64,000 nt of DNA from Nepenthes gracilis (GCA_033239525.1 BSYO01000004.1:4751701-4815700), one strand, 5' to 3'. Counted from the first letter of the stretch, positions 48,950 to 62,015 are shown. Numbers and translations: made by a program. Notes: generated by a model not told the origin, from the letters alone.

Positions 48950-51665
48950 GCCAGTGGTTTCTCTTCAGATTTCAATGGGAAGAGTCCATCAGTAGCATGC
49001 TGACATGTGTAGCCGCTACATTGATTCTTTATAGAAAACTATAAGACAACCGGAAAAAAGGTGAGGTAAATGAGCATGATGAGATTCATTATTATATTCC
49101 AACCACTTTCATCGCCTCTTCACATTCCTTTCCATCCAAACTGCTAGCCACACCAAAGTCTTATTTTTTATTCCACTCATGACAGTAAGATGCTCTAGGG
49201 CCTTTGAAATCCCCATGGACAATCCTCAATTTCGTGTTTGATTTATAAAGGGATTTAACCCAAATAGTTAACGGCCTTAAATTGGGACTTGAACACGAAA
49301 TGAGGCATAATCATAAAAGAGGCAAACCAAATATGAAATAATTAGGTTGAATGTGGTATATGAGAGGTTCACTTGGTTCCTGTAATACCCGAATTTATTT
49401 TGGGTGTATTTGCTATTTTGGGTTAATCAGATGCATCGAATTAATGGTATTTTATGAAATTTTTGAAGGAAATTTGGATCAACAGCGGGGGCCTGAGGCG
49501 CACCCAAGGCCGCACTGGAGTGTCGATGGGCTATTTAAGGCACAACGGTAGTCTGCACAGGCTTTTCACGCAAGAGAAAAAGAAAAAAAGAAAAAGAAAG
49601 AAGAAAAAAAAAAGAAAAAAGAAAATAATAATAATAATAAAAGATGGAGAAGAGGTGTGCGGGAGAAGAAAGAAAGAGAGAAAGAAAGGAGGAGGCAGAG
49701 GCACAGGAGAGGAGGAGAAATAAGGGGCACACAGTAGGAGAGAGGAAGAAAATTTTTGGTAGATAATAGTATCTTCTTGTCAGATCTACTTGGTATCAGG
49801 TCAATGGAGATATCTAGAAACTATATCTTTTATCTAATTTCGTGTCTGATAATATTTGCTCACGTTTTGGGAGTTTTATGTACATGCATATCATTTTAAT
49901 TACCCGATCTTTTTCTTGTAGACATGCATGCCATATTTACCGGTCGATTTGGGGTTTTTGTTCCGTTCTTGTGATTTTGGGAGTCCTATTTATTTTGCGA
50001 AAACCAGTATAAATATTTGAGTCCATATACATTCTATATCAGTATATTTGCATGAAAATGGGTATGAAACTTATATAGACCATGTATCAGTACACCTGCA
50101 TGCATCGGGGATAAGATTGTTACCTTTGTGATTCGATATATGATCTGATTTGGATATTTGATATGTGGAACCTCTCCTGATGGGGAAACTTTGTTTCCAA
50201 TGGAAAAATTTGTGATTATGTGACTACCTCTTCTGCCGACAAGAAGCTTTGATTCGTAACTGGACTTACCCCATTCTTTGTAAATGAGAACCGACGTAAG
50301 ATAACTACAAAAATTTTATATATATTCGGACATCCTAATACATATAATAAATTTAAAAATTGCATCCAAAATCACAGGTGGCAAAACATGGTGAGCAAAT
50401 TTCTTATCTATGAGAGACAGTGTAGATAGATGGCTTAGCATGCTAGCATAGACAGCATTTGATTTGGTTTAAGGTTATCGGAAGTATGTGTAATCATTCT
50501 TCAAGTTAGTCATTTAAAAACCTTTGGTGCACCATGCATGTTTTGTATTTCGACATGAATTTGTATTCAGGTTTTTGATTTGGGATACGCGATTTTCCCA
50601 TGGATGGAAATTTGGTTAATCTCGTACATTTGAATATGTGATTTGTCCTGGAACACATTTAATTTATATAATTTCGTTCCGGTCTTTGTTATTCGTATGT
50701 AATTTGGATCCAGATTTTGATTTGTTCAGGACACGTGCCACATGAATATGATATCGGATTACGATTTGTAATAAGATTTATTATTTGATATGAGATTTGA
50801 CTCCGGATCATGATTTGTTATAAGTATGTCCCATTGGGACTATGGATTTGATATGGATTGTGATTTGAATACGAGACTGCCTTCAGGTTTTCTGATGACT
50901 TTCGGACAGCTTGTTTTGTTTGATACAATTTTGAACTCCTTCAGACTTTTTGAAACGATTTGTTCTATCCAATTTGTTTATACTATTTGACCTCCCTCTC
51001 TGTTTATTGACACGTATATATATATATATACAAATGTATTGTTTTTCATACTAATATTTGCTCAACTTTAAACTCACGTTTTCTATTTTCATCCCTTCAA
51101 ATTTAGGGGGCTTGGATACATTGCAGGAGCTTGAATATGATCTGACTGTTGTTCATCTGATTCAGTGAGTTTTAGATCCATTATGGTTTAGATTTGTATC
51201 AGATGTGATTTGGATATTAGGATTGATCAAGTATAGGCCCTTGATTATGATATGAGAACAATTTGATTGTATTTTTGGTTTTCAGTTGTCTCGGTTGATT
51301 TGTCAGCTCCCTTACGATATTTGTGGAGCAGGTCATATATTATGTTGCCCGGACGGCTATTCGATAAGGTCCTGTGATGGGTTTTGGTTTCATTTTATTA
51401 TTGTTATTTGGATGATGAAATTTTTTGGTTGGTCTGTTATGTCACACCCAATTTAGTATTTATTTGTTGTTATATAATTATTTGGAAATTTTAAATTTTA
51501 TGCATAATAATTGATTAAACCTGCTTTAATTCAGGTTCGTGATAGTTCCAATGCTAAAGCTTAGAAAAAAACAACACTTCTTTTTTGAATTCATCCAATC
51601 CTTAAGCCAAAACTTTTGACAGCCTCTTCATGGCTACCTCTTGGTCTTCATTCAGAATGCTTTCA
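48950..51665 (-). pseudogene. Receptor-like kinase relic A, interrupted by a solo LTR
   Basis: On the minus strand the order is: ATP-lysine region 'EVAMKRLSK' and 'GLDEFKKEVLFFSKL' (51,655-51,560, with two stops), the solo LTR, then 'NQVNL' continuing at 49,375. Next come the catalytic-loop remnant 'LRIVHGDFKG' (HRDxK changed to HGDFK) and 'DFGVASS' at about 49,210-49,110. The activation/APE exon remnant 'ATDGLFPLKSE' is at about 48,990. The wording fits the S-locus/cysteine-rich receptor kinase group, in which these kinase exons follow a membrane-spanning ectodomain. No ectodomain was recognised. Multiple stops, the lost HRD arginine and the insertion show it is dead. Confidence 0.7.
49381..51544 (+). 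mobile_element. Solo LTR (2,164 bp) with GTTCC target-site duplication
   Basis: Starts TGTAATACCCGAATT and ends 'CAGGTTCGTGATA'. GTTCC lies on both sides (49,376-49,380 and 51,545-51,549). The terminal CA has become TA. It belongs to the same family as 24,334-26,984. A purine-rich tract lies at 49,577-49,735 and an (AT)n run near 51,014. The paralogous relic B at about 58,215-58,235 shows the uninterrupted site 'cacttggttctgatgcta'. Confidence 0.9.
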
Positions 51666-54600
51666 AAATTTACACTAAAAAGCTTGAGCTAAACAATGTA
51701 ATGGCCACGGGACTTGACATGAGGATAAAATTTATGTCAACTTCTAACATATACTAAAATATAACTCAAAAAAATATGGATACTAGAAATTTTTTTTTAT
51801 TATAAAACCTAATAAACACAACCATCACCGAACCTACATTCTACACAAGACTAATATGACTACTTTCAAAACACATTTTACAATGAAATTCAAAATTTGA
51901 ACACTGGGTACTATTGTTGAAGTTATTCTTTTCATGATATTATTCAAATATCAATAATAAAAGCACAATGCTAATTGTCCTATATAATTATATAGTCCAG
52001 CATGGCACAGTTACACAATAGCACATTTACATGTGGGCAGTTCAAATAAATGGGCCATGCCGGCCTGGCACAGTCTATTTAACACCACTATCTGTTATCA
52101 ACATAACTGATAATCAGATTTAAGAATAGTTTTATTTTTAAAAGGAAAAGTTAAGAAACTAATGTGCCATGGTTCCATTTCCTTTTTTCTTTCTTTTTAT
52201 TCCATAACAAACATAATCTTTTTCCCAAAATATTTTCTAATTTTTTGCAATAATTTTTTTCATACCAAAAGGCATAATTCATGCCCAAAAAGAAGTAAAC
52301 AATACACCAAGAATGTTATATCATCGTTTACAAACTAATTCTTAAAGACTTACTGTTTTTTAAATATGTGCTAAATATATTTGATTACTGAAATATGAGA
52401 TAATTATATTCTTTTAATGACATGGAGATCATATAACACTCAATATATGAAAACTCTAAAATCATACTTGAAAATACGCATTGCACATCTAGAGGGCTCC
52501 CCCGAAATTTTCAAGTAATATAAACTATTTGATCACCTACAAAAATCAAATAGTCAAACAATGATGAAAAATAAAAACCACAGAAATTGTAGAAAGTGAT
52601 GCTATTAATATCTACTATTCCATTACCATAAAACAAAGACATTAAATTTACAACAGTTTATATAAAAAAACTCAAATAACAAACGATACAATAAGATATC
52701 GTAAACTACTTTGAAAGACTGAAAATAAATAACATACAAAAAGAATTTGAACCAAAAAAGTGAGCAATTGATCATTTGGCATTTGGCCTAATAGTTTAGT
52801 ATTTTAAATTAGCGGTGAGCCACTTGATGAATCAACATACCAAATAATATAATATTGCCTAAACCTTTTATGGGTAATTTTATGAATGCAGCAGCAAAAT
52901 CTCATAACAAATTGGATTTCCTTTTTAGCATTTTATTCTTAGAAAGGTACAATTCTATCATTCTATATATCTACAGAAGAAATAAAACACTTCTTTTCTT
53001 TCTAATTTAGATGATTATTCCTTAGAATTCTTTTTTGGGTCTTTTAGATGTAATATAACTTCCCAAGTTTCACTGCAAACACTACCAATGATTGATATTT
53101 AAAACATAATTGTAAACAAATCACAAAACACAAAAAAAAGGTTAATAATTCCATCCATAGAGCAAAAACATAATATGTAGATCATCGATTTTCAAATAAG
53201 CAAACTTAAAACAACTAATGCATAAAAAATTCAAACAACAAACAACAAGATATGATATCATAAATAACATTTAGAGAATACAAACAAATTACATAGAAAA
53301 GAATTTGAGGGAAAAAAAGTGAGCAATTCATCATTTGGTTTTTGGCTAAATTGTCTCATATTTTGAATTGTTAGTGAGCAAGATGAACCAACAGAGCAAA
53401 TAATATAATATTGTCTAGTTCTTTTGTGAGTTATTATATTAATGTTGTTAGAAATTCTCTCTGGAAAAGAATCATCACAAATGAATAATATAAATTTTAT
53501 CGGTCTATATATTTAGAGAAGAAATAATATATTAACCCTCAGTGTTCTTTTTAGATATTCTAGATCTATATTATTCATCACATGGGAAAAACTTGACCTG
53601 TATTTTTCAGCTATATCGTGATAATTGTTATAAACAAGGTATTGACTTTGGCAAAGTCTTGATATAAGAGTGGATGGACAAAAATTTACAAACCTCATCA
53701 CTTCAATCAATCTACCTACCCCTAAAACAGTGTTGTTGAAGCCAAGATGACCACTTTCATCAATAATGACAACATCATAGTGTTTTATCACAAGAATAAC
53801 ATTGCTAAAAGAGAAGGTTATGATTTCATGCACAATTGTTGAAAGCTAATTCAAGTCCTAGTTGTACGGGTACCTGTGGTACTACTTCTCTATGTTTCTT
53901 TGTTTAAAAAATTAGTGTAGTAATGTCTTAGTGGACTTATGTTCCCACATTTTAGTGTTTAGTGGAGTAGTTGAGAATGTATGGGAGTGAGTTAGTCAAA
54001 TCTATTAGATTAAGTGTGCAATGTGTTTGAGGAAGTGTATACTACATGCATGGTCAAAAATATTTTTAAAAGAAAAATTGTCTTTCCATTGAAAAATATG
54101 AGATATTCTTTGGTTTAACATCATTTCAGTTTCCAGCAACTCATGTATGTGCTTTTCCAACATCAACTACTGTGCCAATTTATGTAGAATGGCTCCATTA
54201 ATTCTACTGCAATCTCTACAAGGGTTATATTATGCCATGAAACTAACACCACAAATAAAAAATGAAAAAACCCCTATTTGTTCCTACTAGGACAACCTTG
54301 TAATAAGCATTGGATAAAGAGAAGTAGAAACACAAACACAGATGATTTCCAGAAAGATCTTAAAGAAGAGTTATCACCCTTACTACAATCTTAACCAATC
54401 ACTAAGGTATATTTATCGCACTTTTTGGCCTAAATGCACGGTTAAGAACCTGCAGTGCCTGATAAAATAACCTAGCTTATCAAAATAAGAAAGAGAGCAA
54501 AAAAGTATATTTTCAGCACAGAATGCCAAAAATAAGATATAGAAAATCAAAAGAAACAATAGAAGATCAAGAAAGCAAGGCGACAAATAAAAATTTCCTC
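51666..54600. other. Gene-free AT-rich segment with a local ~550-bp duplication
   Basis: 52,740-52,870 and 53,285-53,430 match each other ('gaatttga..caaaaa.gtgagcaatt.atcatttgg'), an approximate tandem duplication. A 106-codon minus frame at 53,513-53,833 contains 'DVVIIDESGHLG' but I do not recognise the protein; it may be an exon relic or chance. Confidence 0.4.
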
Positions 54601-55109
54601 TAATTTCGACGAGTTGATATACCTGGGTACATCATCTTTGTTCTTTCTGCGTATGGCCATGCGCGCGCACATGATTGATTGAGGAGCAAAGTATAAGGAT
54701 TTCCAAATATTCACTTGTTCAATAAAATAAAGTAAATCTTAAGGACAATATTTAAAAGAAAATGTTCCCCTAGATTAGAGAATATACCATGTTAAAAAAT
54801 AGTCAGTTCTCTAATTTGGGCACTAAACTAGTATAAGTTTTCTACTTATTTTTTGGTCATTAGTACTGCATTATTGTAGGCCCTTGTTAGCCAAGGTAAC
54901 CCACAAAGGAAACTAATTGATACATTATTTACACTCTACGAACAACATACTCTTTATAGTCTTAAAAAAACCGAGCACTAATAAATGACAAAATATGAAG
55001 CAATATACTACATATAATACCATGTAGTGTACCCGTAATTTCAAAAACAAACATTGTGAGGCTATCTCATCCTTTCCTCCATCGGAAAAAATACGGAGAC
55101 TATGTTGCT

Positions 55110-55275
55110 GCCTAAACTAAAAGCTATCACTAAAAGCATGCAAACACCTGGCTAAGGATGGAAAATTTTCCTCCTAGGATCAGTTGAAGTTAAAGCCCTT
55201 GCCTGCCAACCAGCATTGTATGAGGGCAACTGTGAGAGTCCTGCTGTTGTGGCTGCTATTGTAACTTCCTAATGC
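55110..55275 (+). pseudogene. 3' end of an NPH3/BTB-family gene, copy 3 (short)
   Basis: Matches 38,083-38,225: 'ctgctgcctaaa', 'agcatgcaaa.acctggctaag', then a frame 'VKALACQPALYEGNCESPAV' ending at a TAA at about 55,274. The coiled-coil part is absent. It is more diverged than copies 1 and 2, hence an older duplicate. Confidence 0.5.
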
Positions 55276-57650
55276 ATTAAAGTTCTATTCATGCTTATGT
55301 CAGTTATCTACTCTCAACACATATTTTTAATAATAAAAATACAATTTTGATAAATAATATATATTTTTATTTTTTTAACTTAGGTCAAAAGTCTGCATCC
55401 CACAATTTATATGATGCCATTGAATCCCCCATGACGGTATTAAAGAAAGAAAAGAAAATCACATAGAGAAAAATTTATTATCTGTCTGCTGTACATATGA
55501 TTGATGGCAAGTTTTGAAAATAATATACATTATCACCTATGGAAGTCTGTTGAAAAGTCTTAAGCAACAAATCATTAAGACTCAAGCAGGAGCTGATGAA
55601 GAACTCATTCAAGATCATCTATAGCATGAGTGTCGGCAGCCCTTGCATTACAATAAAGTATGTAACCAACATTATTATAGATGTCAAATAGTCATAATTT
55701 CAAGAGGGGAGAGGATGCTTATGTGGGGGACTTCCTAGTTCACTGTGGTGGGTGGTAGAGAACTCTGTGAATACATTTCGTGATATCAAGATAGGCAAAA
55801 ATTCAATCCATTGTGTCTAAATCTTGCTCTAGGGCCTTTCTTTCATAGTGTCTCATAGGGCCCAGTAAAAATTCCCACTCTAAACCCTCTTCTTAAATGG
55901 TGCCAAGTCCATCCAACAAAAGATGGATCAAATTGGACTCCTTTTAGCAAATTCCATTGACACTTGATAGAGAACCAGATGGGACAGCATAGCATCCACA
56001 GATTAATCACAATCGCCATCTTTGACAAAACTATATGATCCCACCAAAACAAAGTCATGTTATTAGTTCACAGTGACGATTATACAAGAGATGCAAGTCG
56101 CCATTGCCTTTAAATTATGGAGGAGGACTTGCATAGGATGCCAGTAATTAATTTACCTGGTATTTGATAGCAGCCAAATACTATCATCAAAAGAATCTTC
56201 AAAAGGTATTTTCATGACATTATTTAGAGATCCCTCTTCACATTTTACTTTTTTATTTTTATTTTTAAAATTTTTGGGCATATGTATATTAACATTAATT
56301 CATTCTCAATTAAAACAAACCTGCCAAGGCAATCATACCTGGGGCATCACTTTCCCTTCGACGATGGAAAAGACTCCAATTGCTCGGATGCAATACAACG
56401 TTGCATTGGAAAGCCACCTTTTCTCAAAATTAATTCATGTTGTATTCCTAATTTCCACAGCTTGCCACAGCCTATAATGTTGGAGAATCACACTCCAGAA
56501 TATGAGGTCTCAAGTTAGGTATGAACTGCGTATGGTCATGCCTAAGTTCTTAAATCAAAAAACCAATGGTCACGGATAATTTCTCCCTATAAGTGGAAAC
56601 CAAGAACTGATGATGCAACTTTTTAGTTTCATTGAGAAACCCAATCATTTGATTGGTCAGTTCTTGTGATTTTCTCCCATCAACAACAACTTGGATCATT
56701 CCATGCATTTCTCAGCCATCCGTGCAGCTGCAAGAGAGATTAGAGGGTACAAATCGATAAAGATGTGTGATATTCGTATCAAGAAGACAACTTAGTTTTT
56801 CAACTTCTAGACAAGGTTGGCTTCAGATGCTAACTTGGTACTGCTTCAGCATTGTAAAGAGTACTTCGAGTGCTACAAAATGATCAGCTCCCTTAAAAAA
56901 TTCCTTGACAAAAACTGCAATGATCTAGGAAGATCAGGAACATGATGGAACAAAAATATCATAGTACTAAAAACTAGAGAACAAAATTTTTTTTAAAAAA
57001 ATCTTTTCTTTCCTTTTCTTGTCTTTTTTTTGAAAAATTTGTCATTTGAAAAACAAATAGATAATATACACAATTACACCTATAGAAATATTTGGTGTGA
57101 AAATTGTAATCCATAATAGAATAGTAGGGCCAATGATAATACAAGTCATGAGCAATGATAGTAAAGCCAAGCCAGATAGGCTTTTTTATGTAAACCACAA
57201 CTATCTATCCAACTACAACAATTACCACATAATTAAATTAACCAAATAAAATCATAGGCAGTAAAATGGACCAAGAAAGCCCTGATGCTAGGAGCTGTAT
57301 CAGCTATTCGAATAAAATGATTGGAAAAAATGGAAGAGAGTTAAGGATGCAGAGAACTGAAGAAATGAGGACTAAAAGCGTGATCATCCAAGAAGCTAGA
57401 GTGGGGCAGGGTCAATTCACAAAAGGGGTGGCTACAAAACTAGAATGCTAAATAAACAATGAATACCTTGTGTAACGCTTGTGGCCAGCTAACCTTTTCT
57501 TTTTTTTTTTTTTTTTTTTTTTTGCCAGAATTCCTTATAAACCTATAATAGAGTTTATGCAATTAATTTAAGTGTATCTTGTCTGGGTCAAAAAAGATGC
57601 ATAATAAAAAAATGATAAAGAAATAAAAACAACTTACATGTCCAAAAAAA
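55276..57650. other. Intergenic segment, no supported gene
   Basis: Frames at 55,843-56,058 minus and 56,282-56,518 plus are Trp- or Cys-containing but match nothing I recognise. 56,815-56,960 repeats a block also seen at 48,285 and 39,850, part of the segmental array. Confidence 0.4.
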
Positions 57651-58330
57651 TTAAGCTGGCAGTCTAATTTAATCCCCCATTTCTCTTTAGATTTCAATGA
57701 GAAGAGTCCATTAGTATCATACTCTGGATGCATAGCTACTGCATTGATTCATTATAAAAAATTGTTAGACTTGAGGAAAAAGGGTGAGGTAAATCAACAG
57801 CATGAGATCCATCACTATGTTCCTTTCTTTGTCTCCTTACATTCTTTTTCATTCAAAACTTCTAGCCACGCCAAAATCTTATTTGTGGGTTCTACTCATG
57901 ATAGCAAGATGCTGCTGCCCTTTGATATCCCTATGCAGAATCCTCAATTTGGAATTGATGGAGATAAAGAAGATCACATGCAATCCTATTGATGTCTTCA
58001 AAATACTTATGCCAATCTAGGGACACGCTTTGCGTTTGATTTGAAAAGTAATTCAACCCAATTTGTTTATGGCATTAAATTGGAATTTGAACGTGAAAGG
58101 AGGCATAATCATTAAAAAGCCAAATAAAAAATGAAATAGTTGAAGGCTTTTATTCGAAACGTATAGTAGATATTACTATTTTTTAGTCAGCTTGAATACA
58201 GTATCTAAGAAATTCACTTGGTTCTGATGCTAAATCTCATCAATACACAACACTTATGTTTTGATTCATCCAGTCCTTGAGCCAAAACTTCTGGGCCTTC
58301 TTCCAAAATGCCCAGAAGTTTGCAGACTAC
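57651..58330 (-). pseudogene. Receptor-like kinase relic B
   Basis: Minus-strand fragments in order are 'QGLDESKHKCC' (about 58,290), 'HQNQVNFLDTVFK' (about 58,225), 'VSNKSLQLF' (about 58,155), 'RIACDLLYLHQ' (about 57,970), 'KLRILHRDIKG' (57,950-57,920, HRD intact), 'DFGVARSF' (about 57,870) and 'MHPEYDTNGLFSLKS' (about 57,710). These are the successive subdomains of a plant receptor-like kinase of the S-locus/cysteine-rich group, separated by shifts and stops. No ATP-binding glycine loop or ectodomain was found. It lacks the solo LTR that splits relic A. Confidence 0.75.
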
Positions 58331-59439
58331 AAGAGGTATCACACTAATGTGTGTAAACTAAAAAGACCACCACTTTTCTAAAAATATTAAACACTTGAGC
58401 AATTATTTATCATATCAACAAAAAATATGAAGCACTGAGTTGCAAGTGACTGCTAATCAAGTTACATACTTGGGCTATGTTTTATCATAGTTTGCATGAG
58501 ACAATGATGCTATTCTAGGAGCCAAAGTTGCTAAATTTCATAATTTAGGGATGAATTTTAAAGAATTTTTTTTATATTATAGACATGATATTAAAATACA
58601 CAGGAAAATCTAATGATGACCTTCAAGTTTGATCAAAAAAGAGATTTAAACTAGGTTAGTTTACGAACTTAAATTTAAATTTAAGTATGAGAGAAGACAT
58701 GATCGTACAATAGCTAAGCCAAAGATGAAATAAAGTGATTTTAATCTTGGGTACATATTTGAAAGGAATCCGAAGGTTATTTTTTCAGTTCTAAGCCACT
58801 TAAAACATAATGATTACTTGCATACTATCCATAACACTCTATCCAAGCTTATTGTCAATCAATTTGTTGAATTCTACAAGACTTGTTAGTATTTCTGCAA
58901 AATAACAAATAGGCCGTAAAGCCTCACTATGTTTGGTTAAGGCCTTACAATAGTGAAATGCTTTCGTGATCTTTACACCCCACTATTTCTTTGATTCTGT
59001 AAAAGCACACCATTTGTGATAATTATTACTGTCTATTAAAAAGATAAGACTGGCTTCAAGCTCCCTTTCGGAAGCCTAGCACGGAGATGCTACTCCATCT
59101 TAGTCAATTCTCAAGAATCCAAATTATATGTTAAGCATGTGAATACATGGTACATCTTTCTTATATATTTGGTTAGAAGTTCGATATAGGTTTCCTATTC
59201 CTACTGCACATATTATCGACAAGTAATCTAAACCATCCCCCAGCTCCCCTTTCCTTATCTTCCATGCCATGAAGGGGAAAAAAAAAAAAAAAAAAGATAA
59301 GCAAGAGCAAATAGAGTTTTACTATTACTAAGTACATTAGCATCTCTAGAGTCATACATTAGGACTGACATAATTTTAATGAGAGCTATAAACAAACATT
59401 TAGAAGAAAGTGAGACCACATTTAGAAGTATAACAGAAC

Positions 59440-59565
59440 TCACAATGCATGCAAGCGGCTAGCCGAAGTACTTGCTCTTACAAAGTAAATACCTAATCAA
59501 CACGTTTCAAGATGTATATGGAATGTTCAATGAATAAACTCTCCCCTAGATAAGAATATTGTTGT
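59440..59565 (-). pseudogene. Possible third Aurora-exon relic
   Basis: The position and flanking non-coding DNA correspond to 47,030-47,170 and 48,030-48,150, including a GTGAGT donor, but only 'CKSKYF' remains readable as protein. Recognised by colinearity rather than by coding content. Confidence 0.4.
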
Positions 59566-60104
59566 TCCAAAAGGCAAAAGAATCATCAATACCTAATTAT
59601 AAAGTATCCAAAAAAAGAAGGCGTAGAATGCCAGTATATAACAAAGATGGCCTTATAGTAGCACTTCCAAATAGATATGACATTCTAATGCTCAACCTGG
59701 TACAAGTCACAGACTTAGCTTGTTTCTAAATATTTCTAAATAGTACTTTCTTCACTGCAAATAATTTACTCCGTTAAAAAAACATAAACTATAAGAATTG
59801 CTCAACAAATAAACTAAATTGATTTATAAAGCCTAAGAACAAGGTTGAATAACAATATATTGATTACAAAAGAATGAGAGATTTTATAAGCCTATAAGAG
59901 AGCTTATGTAAACTTTTTTTAAGTTTACCTTGTCGGTATAGGAAAAAAATACTCATACAAACACTTTTCCTTCTAAAAAGATCAGATATAATTAAATACA
60001 AAAAGAAGAATAGCAAACATGCCCCCAGCATTATGCAAGTGGCCTAGTATCATTATTATTTTAGAACCACTTTCATCATCTTCTCCTCAAAATCCTTTCC
60101 ACGA

Positions 60105-60620
60105 AAACTTCAAACCTAACCAATGTCTTACTTCGTAGGATCCATTGATTATCAAGTAAGATGTTGCTAGCCTTTGAATCCCTATGGATAATCCGCAATC
60201 TGGAATCTTGATGAAAATAAAAACCACAGACAATCCCATTGATACTGTCAACACACTTAGGTCTATCTAGAAATATGCTTCAACAATCCATATCACTTCT
60301 ACTTTTATTGTTTCAAATCCAATATAGCACCTATAGGTACATAAGAAATGTATTGAATGATTAATGACCTTAAATTGGAACGTGAATATGAAAAGAGTCA
60401 TGATCATAAAAGAGCAAAACCAAATATGAAATAGTCCTGTCTTTTAGGCATGTATATCAAATATAAATACTCTTTCTTCAGCTTAAACACAGCACCTAAG
60501 AGATTCATTTGGTTTTAACACATTAGCAATAACGAACAACTAATTTTTCAACTACTTGAGCCGAAAATTTTGAAGGCCTCTTTATGGCTCTCTCTTAGAC
60601 TTATCACATAATGCCTCTAG
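60105..60620 (-). pseudogene. Receptor-like kinase relic C
   Basis: The minus strand reads 'LLGAVFKLKKEYLYLIYMPK' (about 60,500-60,440) and '[20 protein letters not shown]' (about 60,220-60,150). The catalytic loop keeps the HRD aspartate, the lysine and the metal-binding asparagine. The region before it, '[12 protein letters not shown]', matches the receptor-kinase αE helix. The DFG exon and the following activation segment are degraded. Introns and flanks are colinear with relics A and B, so all three derive from one ancestral gene by segmental duplication. Confidence 0.75.
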
Positions 60621-61900
60621 GAACATAGATCACGAGATATATAGCACCATTGGGTGTAATTCAAGATAATGTTACTGTACTTTTCTAAGAATATCAAACA
60701 CTCAAGCTGTCACTCGTCTCATCAAGCAATACATATGGAGTGGGGTGAGCAAGAGAAATGCTAACCAAATTATATACATGTGCTAGATTTTTGTATCGTT
60801 TGCATGAGATAGTGATTCTTTCAATTGTGAAAGTTGATAAATTACATGGTTTAAGAATGCATTTTATGATTATTTAATTTTTTTTCCTATTGTAGACATG
60901 GATATTGCTAATTCTACCATATTTATGTAAGAATTGTTCGCATATATTTTTGGTCCAAATTTTAATTCCGACCCATGCATTCTACCAATAGACTAGCATC
61001 AACTGAAGATGTAAAACAAAATGACACCATACAGGCTATCCATAACGCCTTCCACAGGCTTACTGTCATTACAAAAGATACTATTGGCTTTATCCATCAT
61101 AGTAAAGTCAAACATATGAATCAAATTCATCCTTTTGCGGGAATGAAACCATCAATGTTGGAGAAGGCAAAGACCACCCTCAAATTAACTAAAAAAGCCT
61201 AGTCACCCACAAGCAATCAAAATAGCAAAAAATATAATAAGAAAATACCCCATTACAGCTCCTCGAGACCTCTAAGGAAGTCAAGAAAAACAAAACCCGA
61301 ATCTTTAGAATCGTTTCTATTTCAACAAATTTTTCCATGAGAGTAAAATTCCATTCTTCAAGTGGGTTGGGGCCTAGACAACAAATCCTTTCCTGATTCA
61401 ATGATTTAGGGAATATTTAGCTAATCTGGATGAAATTTCAAACATTCAAATGTTAAATTAACAAGACTAGATTACCCAAGGCAACAATACCAACATCATG
61501 CATCTCAGCATAACAAAGATCAAATCAGTTACACCTATTGAGACGGATTTTCTTCTGCGTCAAAAAAAAAATGTTCTGAAAAATATGTTATCACAACAAA
61601 AAATGCTCACAAAATTAACATGAACAGAATCATCCACAAAAGTAACAAAATCTGTGATGAAAATTTCCTACAACAGTCATTATAAAAAACAAAAAATACT
61701 ACAATGTGAAAGAAAGACAAACATAAACCCCCAGGATACATGAATATTTCCAATCAATCAATGAAAAAAGTGAGTGAAAACAAGCATTGCCAAGATTAAT
61801 GTCTGGAACCCCAATTCCGAAATATCCTGTAGTGAAAAAATACTATAATGTGGGGGTAAAAATGTTACAGGCACATCAATTCAACCGCAGAACCGTTGCG
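60621..61900. other. Intergenic segment, no supported gene
   Basis: A 75-codon plus frame at 60,975-61,202 ('MHSTNRLASTEDVKQNDTIQ...') has no recognisable domain. The remainder is AT-rich and stop-filled. Confidence 0.4.
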
Positions 61901-61930
61901 GCCACATCAGTCCACTGCTACCAACTCAAC

Positions 61931-61936
61931 CACGTG
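61931..61936 (+). promoter_or_regulatory. G-box CACGTG
   Basis: Perfect palindromic CACGTG 72 bp upstream of the TATA box at 62,008, a common spacing for bZIP/bHLH sites in plant promoters. Confidence 0.5.
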
Positions 61937-62007
61937 CCCTTCATTTTCTATTTTTTGTTATGTTTGTTTTGCTTTTAGTTATTGGACCACAGCAACTAGT
62001 CTTACCG

Positions 62008-62015
62008 TATATAAG
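62008..62015 (+). promoter_or_regulatory. TATA box (TATATAAG)
   Basis: TATATAAG followed by a CT-rich leader (62,060-62,280) and the ATG at 62,333. The CT-rich 5' leader is typical of plant genes. Confidence 0.6.

Noticed and set aside
49454..49723. Lys/Arg-rich 89-codon frame
   Set aside because: Produced by a purine-rich tract inside the solo LTR.
53513..53833. 106-codon minus frame with 'DVVIIDES', considered as a helicase Walker B relic
   Set aside because: No other helicase motif around it; the identity could not be supported.
55843..56058. Trp-rich minus frame considered as a LINE reverse-transcriptase tail
   Set aside because: No recognisable zinc-knuckle or catalytic motif, and no LINE 3' end or poly(A) with target duplication.
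56282..56518. Cys-containing plus frame considered as a wall-associated kinase extracellular domain
   Set aside because: Cysteine spacing does not match convincingly and the strand is opposite to the kinase relics.
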